Shown here: in pieces, positions 43,808 through 52,074 of the stretch
How the letters are laid out: every line of letters begins with the position of its first letter
Numbering within the stretch: position 1 is the stretch's first letter
NCBI GenBank assembly: GCA_030065575.1
Contig: JASJDZ010000001.1
Location: 124,001-188,000, forward strand
Reading direction: 5' to 3'
From: Acidimicrobiia bacterium
GTDB lineage: Bacteria > Actinomycetota > Acidimicrobiia > Spongiisociales > UBA5794
DNA: 64,000 nucleotides
Made by a program: the position numbers and the translations under genes
The notes under the pieces: model-generated
Told to the model about the DNA's origin: nothing
Database searches by the model: none
The model's input: the letters and a program-made list of their open reading frames with translations, nothing else

Positions 43808-44196
43808 TGGTTACGGAGCCCTCTCGACCGACCCGCTTGACCCGAAGCAAACAGGATCGGATGATCGGCGGCGTTGCCGGAGGAATGGCCGCGCACCTGA
43901 ACATCGACACCGCCTGGATTCGCATCGCCTGGCTGGCGTTGCTGATTCTCGGCCCCGGATTCATCCTCTACATAATCGCCTGGATTGCAATCCCGGAGTC
44001 TTCAGATGCCGACCCGCTACCCGTGCGAGCCGCCCGGGCCGGCGACAACGGACGGCTGATCGTCGGCGGCCTGCTCGTCGTCATCGGAGCTTCGCTGCTG
44101 GCCAATCGGTTCCTCCCGTGGATGGAGGACCTCATCCTTCCCGCCATTCTCATCGCCCTCGGCGTCGGCGTCATCGTCTACTCAGTTCGAAAATGA
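43807..44196 (+). CDS. PspC-domain membrane protein
   Basis: 129 aa. PspC domain at the N terminus: RLTRSKQDRMIGGVAGGMAAHLNIDTAWIRIAWLALLILG, with IIAWIAIPE closing it. Two more helices follow. PspC proteins sense or relay membrane stress. The next gene (LiaF-like) overlaps by 4 bp and both fit an envelope-stress module. Confidence 0.9.
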   Translation: MVTEPSRPTRLTRSKQDRMIGGVAGGMAAHLNIDTAWIRIAWLALLILGPGFILYIIAWIAIPESSDADPLPVRAARAGDNGRLIVGGLLVVIGASLLANRFLPWMEDLILPAILIALGVGVIVYSVRK

Positions 44197-44840
44197 GCAA
44201 CGACATCTTCAGCCCGGAGGACACACGAAGACCGGTTGCAGCCGGACCGCTGATATGGGGTGCGATCCTCATCGTCATTGGTGTGCTCTGGTTGCTGGCC
44301 TCGCTGGGTGTTGCCGCCATCCCGTGGCGAGCAGCTCTTGCCGCAGTGCTGATCCTCGTCGGAATCGGGATGCTGGTCACCGCAGGCTCCGGATCTTCAC
44401 CCGAGGGGCTCTTCACCGCCGGGACGGTGCTCGCCGTGATTCTCGCTCTGCTGAGCACTGCGAATGCAGCCTTCTCGCTGCCGCTCGCCGGTGGGATCGG
44501 TGATCGTTCGATCTCCCCCACTATCGACAGCCTCGAGGCCGAGTACCGCCTCGTCGCCGGGCAGCTGGACATCGATCTGAGCGACGTCGTGTTCCCTGAG
44601 GGCGAGACCGAGCTCGAAGTGAGCGTCACCTTTGGGCAGATCAGCATTGACGGCATTCCCGACGATGTAGCCGTATCGATCGAATCCCGCGTTACGGCGG
44701 GTGAAGCGTTGCTGCTCGGCACGCGCTGGGACGGCGTCGGTATCGAGCAAACCAAGACGGAGCCCGGGTTCGACACGGCACCGCGCCGATTGCTCATCGA
44801 CGCACGAGCGGGTTTCGGACAGATCGAGGTGAGCCGATGA
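44193..44840 (+). CDS. LiaF/YvqF-like membrane protein
   Basis: 215 aa from the ATG at 44193. Four membrane helices (about 20-105) then a soluble beta domain (about 120-215) with DSLEAEYRLVAGQLDIDLSDVVFPEGETELEVSVTFGQISI-type strands, as in LiaF-like cell-wall-stress repressors. It overlaps PspC before and the small DUF5668-like gene after by 4 bp each. There is no LiaRS pair in the window. Confidence 0.75.
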   Translation: MSNDIFSPEDTRRPVAAGPLIWGAILIVIGVLWLLASLGVAAIPWRAALAAVLILVGIGMLVTAGSGSSPEGLFTAGTVLAVILALLSTANAAFSLPLAGGIGDRSISPTIDSLEAEYRLVAGQLDIDLSDVVFPEGETELEVSVTFGQISIDGIPDDVAVSIESRVTAGEALLLGTRWDGVGIEQTKTEPGFDTAPRRLLIDARAGFGQIEVSR

Positions 44841-45037
44841 GGGCAATGCAGAGGCGATCAGTAGTCGGCGGCCTCATCTTCATCGCGCTCGGTGTCATGT
44901 TCCTGCTCGAGGCGTTGGATCTCTACACCCTCTCGCCCTCGACGCTCTGGCCGGTGTTGCTGCTCTCGCTGGGCATCGGGATACTGGCCGGGATCGGTGA
45001 CGATGACGATGAAGAGCCGAGCCCCGGGATCAGGTGA
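44837..45037 (+). CDS. Small DUF5668/LiaI-like membrane protein
   Basis: 66 aa with two helices (VVGGLIFIALGVMFLLEAL, LWPVLLLSLGIGILAGI) and an acidic tail DDDDEEPS. It is the last gene of the dodecin-PspC-LiaF operon, overlapping by 4 bp. Probably a partner of the LiaF-like protein. Confidence 0.7.
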   Translation: MRAMQRRSVVGGLIFIALGVMFLLEALDLYTLSPSTLWPVLLLSLGIGILAGIGDDDDEEPSPGIR

Positions 45038-45059
45038 TTCGTATCACCCCGATGGGCGA

Positions 45060-45569
45060 CTACATCGCCGACGAGTAGTCCAGATCCAGCGTGTAACCAA
45101 GTTCGAGGATCCCGCTGCCGGGCCAGTCAGATCGTGACCAAGGTTGGAGTCGCCAACCGCGGCGCTCGTACATGCGCCGAGCTGTGAGGTTCTGCTCGAG
45201 CACCCATAGCCTCACCCTGGTGTAGCCGGCCCCGGCCAGGTCGGTGATTGCCCGTTCGTACAGCTGCGTGCCGATTCCGTTGCCGAATTGCTCGGGCACC
45301 ACGTAGAGCTTCCGCAGCACACTGTCGGTGCCCCGCCGGGGCAACGGATCTGGACCGTAGGCGACCACCCCGACCACATCTCCGTGGTCCTCGGCGAGCA
45401 CTACCGACGTGTCCTCACTCGCAACCAGAGCCGCCCACTCGGGCTCCAGGCCGGCCTCGGTCGGCTTGGGGATCGACTCCGGGAAGATATGGGCAAACCC
45501 GGCCAACGCGCTGCGTAGCTGCACCCTGGCCACGTGCGGGACATCCGCAGCGGTAGCCTCCCGGATCAT
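45060..45569 (-). CDS. GNAT-family N-acetyltransferase
   Basis: 169 aa from the ATG at 45569; a GTG six codons earlier is possible. The frame gives IREATAADVPHVARVQLRS, the CoA loop VVPEQFGNGIGTQLYERAI and the terminal VRLWVLEQNLTARRMYERRGW. Full GNAT fold with all elements. Substrate unknown. Convergent with the LiaF operon. Confidence 0.88.
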   Translation of the reverse strand: MIREATAADVPHVARVQLRSALAGFAHIFPESIPKPTEAGLEPEWAALVASEDTSVVLAEDHGDVVGVVAYGPDPLPRRGTDSVLRKLYVVPEQFGNGIGTQLYERAITDLAGAGYTRVRLWVLEQNLTARRMYERRGWRLQPWSRSDWPGSGILELGYTLDLDYSSAM

Positions 45570-45589
45570 CACCCCGCCGCTGGTCACTT

Positions 45590-45859
45590 CTAGAGCGGTG
45601 CCGGCCCGTCGCCCTCGTCCGACTTGCCGATATTGCTCAGCTTGTCCAGCGCGGCCGCCTGGAGCTCGGCGAGCTTGCCATTGGTTGCCGGTCCGGCGAT
45701 TCCATCAACGGCAAGACCGTTTGCCTCTTGGAACGCCTTCAGCGCAGCCTCGGTCTTGGGGCCGAAGATCCCATCGGCCGCGCCTGCATCGAATCCCACC
45801 GCCGCCAGGCGCTTCTGCAGTCGGACCACATCGTCGCCGGAAGAGCCCGTCCTCAGCAT
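45590..45859 (-). CDS. Peptidoglycan-binding-domain protein
   Basis: 89 aa from the ATG at 45859, where AAGGAAGG lies upstream. One PG_binding_1 domain: GSSGDDVVRLQKRLAAVGF, DGIFGPKTEAALKAFQEANGL and VDGIAGPATNGKL. No signal peptide, so location is unclear. Divergent from the LppX-like lipoprotein across 82 bp. Upstream in-frame extension overlaps that promoter and is rejected. Confidence 0.85.
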   Translation of the reverse strand: MLRTGSSGDDVVRLQKRLAAVGFDAGAADGIFGPKTEAALKAFQEANGLAVDGIAGPATNGKLAELQAAALDKLSNIGKSDEGDGPAPL

Positions 45860-45941
45860 TTCAGTTCCTTCCTTCGGAGCTCCTCCCGATCGTAGCGGTC
45901 CGCCGCCGTGGCTCTCCAGCGAGGTCCGGTATCGTGACGCC

Positions 45942-46649
45942 ATGAGATCCGCTCCGGCAACCATCGTCGCACTGGCACTCCTGGCAGCCTCCTGCGGCAG
46001 CAACGAGCCGGTCGAGGAGCTGCCTCCGGAGCCGGAGATCGTGCTCGACGCAGCTGCTGAGGCAATGGGTGCCGTCGACTACGTTCGCTTCAAGATCGAG
46101 TGGGCCGGCGGAGCCCCAATCAGCATTCCGGACTTCAGGGCCGATTTTGTCGATGCCGAGGGCTCTTTCGCAGCTCCGGGCGCAGCCAACGGAGTGGCAA
46201 CCCTGGCCGTCGGTAACGCCAGGGTCCAGCTGGGGGTCATCTCGATTGAAGGAGACACGTGGCTAACCGAGCCGATAACCGGAGCGTGGATGGATGCTCC
46301 GTCGGGTTTCAACATCGATCTTGCGGTTCTATTCGATCCTGAGGACGGGTGGGGACCGTTACTCTCCGATGGGCTCAGTGACATCGAGTGGCTCGGAGAA
46401 GAGGAGCGGAGTTCGGAACCTCGCTATCGGATCCGAGCCGTTGCCGACGCAGATCGGGTCACGACGATTCTCGCCGGCCTGATCCCCAGACAGGAAGTTG
46501 GGATCGACCTATGGCTGGATACGGTCACCGGCCATATCCGCGAAGCAGAACTATCCACCGTTTACGAGGGTCAAACCAGTGACTGGTTCCTCGAATTCGG
46601 CGAATACGGCGAGCCGGTAGAGATAACGCCGCCCGACATCGAAGGTTGA
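45942..46649 (+). CDS. LppX/LprG-like lipoprotein
   Basis: 235 aa. Signal peptide with lipobox LLAASC, then a beta-rich domain of the LppX_LprAFG type: VLDAAAEAMGAVDYVRFKIEWAGG, ATLAVGNARVQLGVISIEGDTW, VGIDLWLDTVTGHIREAEL. In mycobacteria LprG holds triacylated lipids in a hydrophobic pocket. Here it lies 4 bp before an MFS gene, as lprG does before the P55 transporter. Assignment rests on this pairing plus fold motifs. Confidence 0.8.
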   Translation: MRSAPATIVALALLAASCGSNEPVEELPPEPEIVLDAAAEAMGAVDYVRFKIEWAGGAPISIPDFRADFVDAEGSFAAPGAANGVATLAVGNARVQLGVISIEGDTWLTEPITGAWMDAPSGFNIDLAVLFDPEDGWGPLLSDGLSDIEWLGEEERSSEPRYRIRAVADADRVTTILAGLIPRQEVGIDLWLDTVTGHIREAELSTVYEGQTSDWFLEFGEYGEPVEITPPDIEG

Positions 46650-46653
46650 GCTG

Positions 46654-48849
46654 ATGGCCAGGAGACAGGCATCACCCCGTGCCATTCTTTGGGTCGTCGG
46701 CTTCGGCATCTTCATTGCCGCCGATGACCTGACCGTCGTCACCACGATGCTGCGGCCCATCATCAACGATCTGGGCATCGTTCTTCCCGACGGCATCGAT
46801 GACGCAGCCTGGATCGTCAACGTCTACTTGATCGCCTACGTGTCGGTGATGCCATTCATGGGTCGACTCAGCGACGTTTGGGGCAGGCGGCGCGTCTACA
46901 TCGCCGCTCTCACCATCTTCCTGATCGGCTCGATCATCATCCCGATGACAAACACGCTCGGGCCCTTCCTCGTGGGGAGGGCGATGACGGCGATCGGCGG
47001 CGGCGCCTTGGTCCCCATTGGCATGGCGGCCGCAAGCGACGCCTTTGCGGCGCGCAAACGAGCCCGGGCGCTCGGGGTGCTCGCGGCGGTCGACACTCTG
47101 GGCTGGGTGTGGGGCCCTCTGTATGGCGCTCTGATCATCCGCTTCCTCGCGTGGCGCTGGCAGTTCTACTTCAACATCCCGCTGGCCATCATCGGCATCA
47201 TCGCGGCGTGGTACGTGCTCAGCGACGCTTCGGAGCAGGAGCGCAAGGCTCGTATCGACTGGCTGGGGGCCGGTCTGCTGACGGTAGCGCTGGTGACCCT
47301 GAATCTGGCGCTGCTCGGGCCCGCCGAGATTCAGAGCGTCACCGGCCTCGAGCAGCTGACGGGCGGCAGCCGTGCTGCGCTCGCCTGGTTCTACCCGATT
47401 GCCCTGGCTGCCGGCTTGGGGTTCGTGTGGTGGCAGAAGCGGGTGGACGACCCTCTCATCGACCCCGGGCTATTCCGCGGCCGGAATCTGCTTTCTGCGG
47501 TGGGAGTCAACTTCCTGGTCGGAGCGACGCTGGCAATTGCCATGGTGAACGTGCCGCTGTTCATCAATGTTGTTGAACTCGACCTGGAGCGAGCAGCCGT
47601 GACCACCGGTTGGGTACTGAGCGCGCTGACCGCATCGATGTCAATTGCGTCCTACGTAGGTGGCCGGGTGACCGAGAGTCGGTGGTATCGGCCTCCGGTG
47701 CTCATCGGGCTGGCACTGGCCTCAACGGCTTTCCTACTGATGGGCTACGGCTGGGATGCTGATACCAGCTACTGGGTAATGGCGGCTGAGCTGGCCCTGC
47801 TCGGTGTCGGGTTCGGTCTCGTCATGGCGCCCACCACGGCAGCGGTAGTCGACTCGGCTCCGGCCGACCGCCGCGGCACCGCAGCCAGCTTGGTGATGGT
47901 CCTACGCCTGGTCGGCCTGTCGGTTGGCCTCTCCGGACTGACGGCCTGGGGGTTGCATCGCTTCAACCAACTCCGAACCGAAATCGAGCTTCCTTCGCTC
48001 AATGATCCCAATTACGCAGATCTCGTCACCGAGGCTTCGGCCGACCTCACCGCGGCGGCGATGGCAGAGACATTCGTCGCCGCCGGATTCGTGCTCATAG
48101 TGGCTTGGCTGGTGGCGTGGTGGATGCGTCGCTCGCCGCATCAGCAGTTTGGCTCATCAGAAGATCAACCGGCAGCCGAGGGGGTGCCCATGGAAATGAA
48201 CCGCAATCTCATCATCGGAGCCGGCATTGTGGTCTTTGCCCTAGCGGCGGCGACTCTGTTCCTCTTCGGCAGGGTGAACTCACTCAACGATGATCTCGCA
48301 GCATCTCAGGAACGGCAGGATGAGCTAGAGGAGACCATGCTGCAGGTGGAGGGCGGAGCTGCGCTCTATGCCGCACAGGTGACCGGCTTCCAGGATCAGC
48401 TTGCAGAGCTGGGACCGACCATCGACGTGGCCCTCGGCGAGGCAGTGATCGGTATCGACGAGTTCCGGACCTCGACAATCCGGTTCGACGTGAGCATCAA
48501 CGAAACCGTTCCGATCAACACTGAGGTCGTGCTCAACCGAACTCTCGAGGTTCCGATTCGAACGGTGCTCCCCATCGACGAGGAGTTCGAAACGACCATC
48601 CGCATCGACGGACCATTCGGAATCGACATCCCTCTCGACATCACGGTTCCGATCAACCTCGATCTACCGATCGACCTCACTGTTGCCATTCCGGTGAATG
48701 AGAGCATTCCGATCAATACCGAAGTCCCGGTGAACCTCGACGTGCCCATCGAGATCGACATCTCGGAGACTGAGCTGGCGGCGTTGGCTGAGGCGCTGGC
48801 GGAGGGGCTGGAGTCCTTCCGCAGGATGGCTACGCAGCTGGGTGGGTAG
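46654..48849 (+). CDS. P55-like MFS transporter with C-terminal VPI-repeat extension
   Basis: 731 aa. Residues 1-490 are a 14-helix MFS core (AILWVVGFGIFIAADDLTVVTTMLRPIINDLG; motif MGRLSDVWGRRRVYI; the motif-C region VDTLGWVWGPLYGAL). Beyond it lie a further helix (520-540), a coiled coil (NSLNDDLAASQERQDELEE), and from about 612 to 703 a striking repeat of short units such as VPINTE and VPIRTV, spaced 6-10 residues. It is co-transcribed with the LprG-like lipoprotein. By analogy it should extract lipids for the lipoprotein to carry outward; the repeat tail could bridge the periplasm-like space. Confidence 0.85.
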   Translation: MARRQASPRAILWVVGFGIFIAADDLTVVTTMLRPIINDLGIVLPDGIDDAAWIVNVYLIAYVSVMPFMGRLSDVWGRRRVYIAALTIFLIGSIIIPMTNTLGPFLVGRAMTAIGGGALVPIGMAAASDAFAARKRARALGVLAAVDTLGWVWGPLYGALIIRFLAWRWQFYFNIPLAIIGIIAAWYVLSDASEQERKARIDWLGAGLLTVALVTLNLALLGPAEIQSVTGLEQLTGGSRAALAWFYPIALAAGLGFVWWQKRVDDPLIDPGLFRGRNLLSAVGVNFLVGATLAIAMVNVPLFINVVELDLERAAVTTGWVLSALTASMSIASYVGGRVTESRWYRPPVLIGLALASTAFLLMGYGWDADTSYWVMAAELALLGVGFGLVMAPTTAAVVDSAPADRRGTAASLVMVLRLVGLSVGLSGLTAWGLHRFNQLRTEIELPSLNDPNYADLVTEASADLTAAAMAETFVAAGFVLIVAWLVAWWMRRSPHQQFGSSEDQPAAEGVPMEMNRNLIIGAGIVVFALAAATLFLFGRVNSLNDDLAASQERQDELEETMLQVEGGAALYAAQVTGFQDQLAELGPTIDVALGEAVIGIDEFRTSTIRFDVSINETVPINTEVVLNRTLEVPIRTVLPIDEEFETTIRIDGPFGIDIPLDITVPINLDLPIDLTVAIPVNESIPINTEVPVNLDVPIEIDISETELAALAEALAEGLESFRRMATQLGG

Positions 48850-48854
48850 GCCGG

Positions 48855-49664
48855 TCAGACCGCTTCGAGGAGCGACGGGATTATGTCGTCAATAGTCGGG
48901 CCGCCAAAGTCGGCGCCGAGCAGCTTGGCATGCTCGGGACCATCAATCGACGCTCCACCGAGGAAGATCGGGACTTCGACTTGCTCACGAAGCTCGGCAA
49001 CGGTCTCCTTGATCGCGTTGACCTGATCGGGTGCAGTGACGCTGACCCCGATGGCGATGAGCCGCTGCTGACGGGAAGCCGTCTCCGCAAATGACCCGGC
49101 CGGCAGATTGGTGCCTAGATCGAGGACTTCAAACCCTTCGAGACGGATGAGGTCGGCGGCGATCATGAGCGGGAGTGTATGCAATTCGGTAGCGGTGGTA
49201 CCCAGGACAACTGTTCCCTTAGAAACCCCGCGGCGGGAGATCTGGGCAGACAGCCGGGAAACGAGACGGGTCGTCACTTGTGACGCGGCGTGCTCCTGGG
49301 CGATGGAGACCGAGCCATCGATCCAACCCTCACCGATTCTTTTCATCGCGGGGATGATCATTTCGCGATAGACGTTACCGACACTCATTCCACCCGCCTG
49401 GGCAGCCTCGACGACCTTCCAGGACCCGGCCTGATCGGCAGCAAGCAGTCGCTGGACCAGGCGCTCATGCCAGGGGGTATCCGACTGTCCGCGCCCTGCC
49501 GAAGGGGCCGGCTTGTCTATGAACTCGTCGAGATCCTGCCGCTGCACTCGCCACGAGCCGCCCTCCTTCTCAGCATGGAGGTAGCCAAGGCGCACATAGC
49601 GGTAGACGGTCATGTAGTGCACGTCTAGCTCTTCGGCGACTTCGTGGAGGGTGAGTGAGTCCAT
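48855..49664 (-). CDS. CarH/LitR-type B12-binding transcriptional regulator
   Basis: 269 aa. An excisionase/MerR-type HTH (1-50, TLHEVAEELDVHYMTVYRYV, SWRVQRQDLDEFI) is followed by a four-helix B12 cap with W114-x9-E124-H125 (WIDGSVSIAQEH), the CarH/LitR light-sensor motif. A Rossmann B12-binding domain has TELHTLPLMIA (E160-x-H162, the lower ligand) and VTAPDQVNAIKE. AdoCbl-bound CarH represses in the dark and light breaks the complex. It diverges from an ECF sigma factor gene. Residue 115, where CarH has an upper-ligand His, is Ile. Confidence 0.88.
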   Translation of the reverse strand: MDSLTLHEVAEELDVHYMTVYRYVRLGYLHAEKEGGSWRVQRQDLDEFIDKPAPSAGRGQSDTPWHERLVQRLLAADQAGSWKVVEAAQAGGMSVGNVYREMIIPAMKRIGEGWIDGSVSIAQEHAASQVTTRLVSRLSAQISRRGVSKGTVVLGTTATELHTLPLMIAADLIRLEGFEVLDLGTNLPAGSFAETASRQQRLIAIGVSVTAPDQVNAIKETVAELREQVEVPIFLGGASIDGPEHAKLLGADFGGPTIDDIIPSLLEAV

Positions 49665-49673
49665 GTCTCTAAT

Positions 49674-49785
49674 TTAGTGCAAAAGGGTATCGATTGCCAC
49701 CGCATCGATGCGGAAGATCCTTGATTTCATGTTTTTCGGATTAGTACTTGACAGGGATCCAGAGTTGGTGTTAATTTAGCACTAA
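49674..49785. promoter_or_regulatory. Divergent sigma/CarH promoter with CarH-like half-sites
   Basis: A sigma70-type promoter for the ECF gene: TTGACA (49748-49753), 17-bp spacer, TTAATT (49771-49776). A half-site TTAGTGC lies at 49674-49680 just before the regulator's own ATG. The inverted TTAGCACTAA (49776-49785) overlaps the -10 end, and a variant TTAGTAC is at 49741-49747. Binding there would block both genes. Confidence 0.65.
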
Positions 49786-49801
49786 TTCATCAAAGAGGGA
49801 C

Positions 49802-50401
49802 ATGATGACACAGACAATCACCCAGCTAGAAGCAACCACAGCGCTTCGCAGCGCTGACAAAGAACTAGCCGCTCGGCTTCTCGAGCAAGACGACTCAGCA
49901 CTCCGTGAGGCATACGACCTCTACGGGCACCGGGTCTACCGCGTTGCCTACGGGCTACTCCGCCGTGAAGAGCTCGCACAGGACATCACCCAGGATGTGT
50001 TTGTTCGCCTGTGGCAGCGTCCGGAGCGTTTCGACGCATCACGGGGCTCCCTGGCTTCCTTCCTTCAGCTAGATGCCCATGGCCGCAGCGTTGACCTCAT
50101 CCGATCGGAGGAGTCACGGGCCAAGAGGGAGATTGCCGACCATCGACGCTCATCCAGGTACCAGGACGGCCCCGAAGAAGAAGCGATGAAGATGATCACC
50201 TCGGAGCGGGTCCGTGACGCACTGGATGCGCTCAAGGACTCCGAGAGGGCACCGATCGCCATGGCGTTCTATCTCGGTTATTCGTACCGCAAGGTCGCCG
50301 TCGAGCTCGGTGTTCCAGAAGGCACTGTGAAGAGCCGCATCCGCTCCGGGATGGCAAAGCTACGAGACATCCTGGGGACAGAGCTACATGGACTCGCATA
50401 A
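49802..50401 (+). CDS. ECF-type RNA polymerase sigma factor
   Basis: 199 aa. Sigma2: RLLEQDDSALREAYDLYGHRVYRVAYGLL, QDITQDVFVRLWQRPERFD. Sigma4: DALKDSERAPIAMAFYLGYSYRKVAVELGVPEGTVKSRIR. Two ATG codons start at 49802 and 49805; GAGGG fits either. Driven by the promoter next to the CarH-like gene; anti-sigma gene follows with a 14-bp overlap. Analogous to LitS, activated by light in Streptomyces. Expected to transcribe the SDR and downstream lipid genes. Confidence 0.93.
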   Translation: MMTQTITQLEATTALRSADKELAARLLEQDDSALREAYDLYGHRVYRVAYGLLRREELAQDITQDVFVRLWQRPERFDASRGSLASFLQLDAHGRSVDLIRSEESRAKREIADHRRSSRYQDGPEEEAMKMITSERVRDALDALKDSERAPIAMAFYLGYSYRKVAVELGVPEGTVKSRIRSGMAKLRDILGTELHGLA

Positions 50402-51095
50402 TCACGACGACGCAGCAACATATGCGCTCAACGCGCTCCCCGCTGACGAAGCGGAGAAATTCGAGCAGATCATCGACGCCTCCCTGGCCGATGAGGTCGA
50501 CTCGTACCGGCAGGTCGCAATTGCGCTCAGTAACGGATTGCCCGACATCGTTCCCGCCGCTTCACCGGAGCTATGGGATCGCATCAGCGAGGAGGCCGGG
50601 ATCGCCGAAGCGCCCGCTTCCAACAACGTCTCACGCATTCGCCGCTTCCGTCCAGGCTTCATGATGCTTGCGGCGGCCGCCCTTGTCGCCGTGGTAGCGG
50701 TTGGGGCGACGTCCCTCCTCGCCATCCGCGATCTTTCCACGGAACCACGATCACTGGCGGCCGCCGCAGCTACTTCTACCGACGCACTTTCCGTCAACCT
50801 CACCAGCCCTGAAGGATTCGCCGACGTCCAGGCCGAGGTAGTCATCGCAGCCGACGGCACCGGCTATGTGATCGCCGACTCCCTCCCCCGGCTCACCGAC
50901 GACCGCACCTACCAGCTGTGGCTGATCGTCGACGACCGCGTCATATCGGCCGCCCTGCTCGGGCCCGACCCTGGCATAGCTGAGTTCCGGGCCGAGGGCA
51001 ACGTAACCGGCATTGCGATCAGCAACGAGATCGCCGGAGGCGTAGTGGTCTCCGAGGTCGCCCCAACGGCTCTCTGGCTCAGCGATAGCATTTGA
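50388..51095 (+). CDS. RskA-family anti-sigma factor
   Basis: 235 aa. N-terminal anti-sigma domain DDAATYALNALPADEAEKFEQII, single helix (MMLAAAALVAVVAVGATSLLA, about 88-108) and extracytoplasmic anti-sigma-K-type domain (TYQLWLIVDD, VVVSEVAPTALWL). No HxxxCxxC zinc motif. It overlaps the sigma factor gene by 14 bp and should hold it at the membrane until an envelope signal. That gives two layers of control: light via CarH, and envelope signal via RskA. Confidence 0.9.
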   Translation: MDSHNHDDAATYALNALPADEAEKFEQIIDASLADEVDSYRQVAIALSNGLPDIVPAASPELWDRISEEAGIAEAPASNNVSRIRRFRPGFMMLAAAALVAVVAVGATSLLAIRDLSTEPRSLAAAAATSTDALSVNLTSPEGFADVQAEVVIAADGTGYVIADSLPRLTDDRTYQLWLIVDDRVISAALLGPDPGIAEFRAEGNVTGIAISNEIAGGVVVSEVAPTALWLSDSI

Positions 51096-51098
51096 CCC

Positions 51099-52061
51099 AT
51101 GAACGCCACATCTGATCGTTGGGACGGCTTGCTCGAGACGTCCGTTGTAGGGAGCTTCACCTCTCTCGGATACAAGATCCGCTCTCGTGGTTGGGACGCA
51201 ATCCCTGCTGGTGCGCTGTCGGATCGCACAGTGCTAATCACCGGCGCCACGTCCGGCATCGGCACCATCGTCGCTCGCGAAGCTGCCGCGCTCGGGGCAC
51301 GGCTTCGCATCGTTGCCCGCAATGTCGACAAGGTCCGCTCGCTGCGTGACGAGCTGGTTGCCGCAACCGGGAACGAGGACATCGGCTACTACATCGCCGA
51401 CCTGTCGCTGATGTCCGATGTCGCCCGGGTCAGCGATGAGATCCTGGAGGGCGAGCCGGACATCCACGTACTAGTCAACAACGCCGTCATCCTCCCGTCG
51501 GAACGTACCTTGACGACGGAGGGGTTGGAGCTGTCGCACGCCACGAACCTCGTTGCCCCGTTTCTGCTCACCAATCGGATGTTGGAGCGGCTGGTCGAAT
51601 CCGCTCCCGCCAGGATCATCAACGTGATCTCGGGCGGCATGTACACCCAGGGTCTTGCCCTTGACGACCTCAACTACGAGGAGGGCGACTACAGCGGCAG
51701 CATTGCCTATGCCCGGGCCAAGCGGGGACTGATGATCCTCACCAAGATGTGGGCTGATCGGCTCGCCGGTACCGGCGTCACCGTGAACGCCACCCACCCG
51801 GGATGGGTCGACACGCCCGGTGTACGCAATTCGATACCTACCTTCTATCGGCTCACCCGGCCGGCCTTGCGGACGCCGGAGCAAGGGTCCGACACGATCC
51901 TGTGGCTTGCCACATCGGATAGGGCCGGCCAAGAAACCGGCAAGCTCTGGCACGATCGCGCCATCCGGTCCGAGTACCGCTTCAAGATAGGCATCGAGAC
52001 AACGGCCGATCGCAACCAACTCTGGCAAGCCCTCTCCGAAACGGTCGGCGCCCTCACCTGA
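51099..52061 (+). CDS. SDR-family oxidoreductase
   Basis: 320 aa. Rossmann motif VLITGATSGIGTIVAREAAALGARLRIVARN, NNAVIL (usual N-N-A-G), ITVISGG-type strand with Ser, and YARAKRG (Y-x-x-x-K). This is the longer SDR group (retinol-dehydrogenase-like). 3 bp after the anti-sigma gene, so in the same operon. Loss of the Gly in NNAG (to Val) is unusual but tolerated. The product may be lipid aldehyde or ketone related. Confidence 0.9.
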   Translation: MNATSDRWDGLLETSVVGSFTSLGYKIRSRGWDAIPAGALSDRTVLITGATSGIGTIVAREAAALGARLRIVARNVDKVRSLRDELVAATGNEDIGYYIADLSLMSDVARVSDEILEGEPDIHVLVNNAVILPSERTLTTEGLELSHATNLVAPFLLTNRMLERLVESAPARIINVISGGMYTQGLALDDLNYEEGDYSGSIAYARAKRGLMILTKMWADRLAGTGVTVNATHPGWVDTPGVRNSIPTFYRLTRPALRTPEQGSDTILWLATSDRAGQETGKLWHDRAIRSEYRFKIGIETTADRNQLWQALSETVGALT

Positions 52062-52074
52062 GTCTCCTCCAACC

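Noticed and set aside
48192-48849. Separate gene starting at MEMNRNLII within the MFS frame
   Set aside because: An internal ATG exists, but the frame is continuous with the MFS core and there is no stop, so a fusion protein is the simpler reading.
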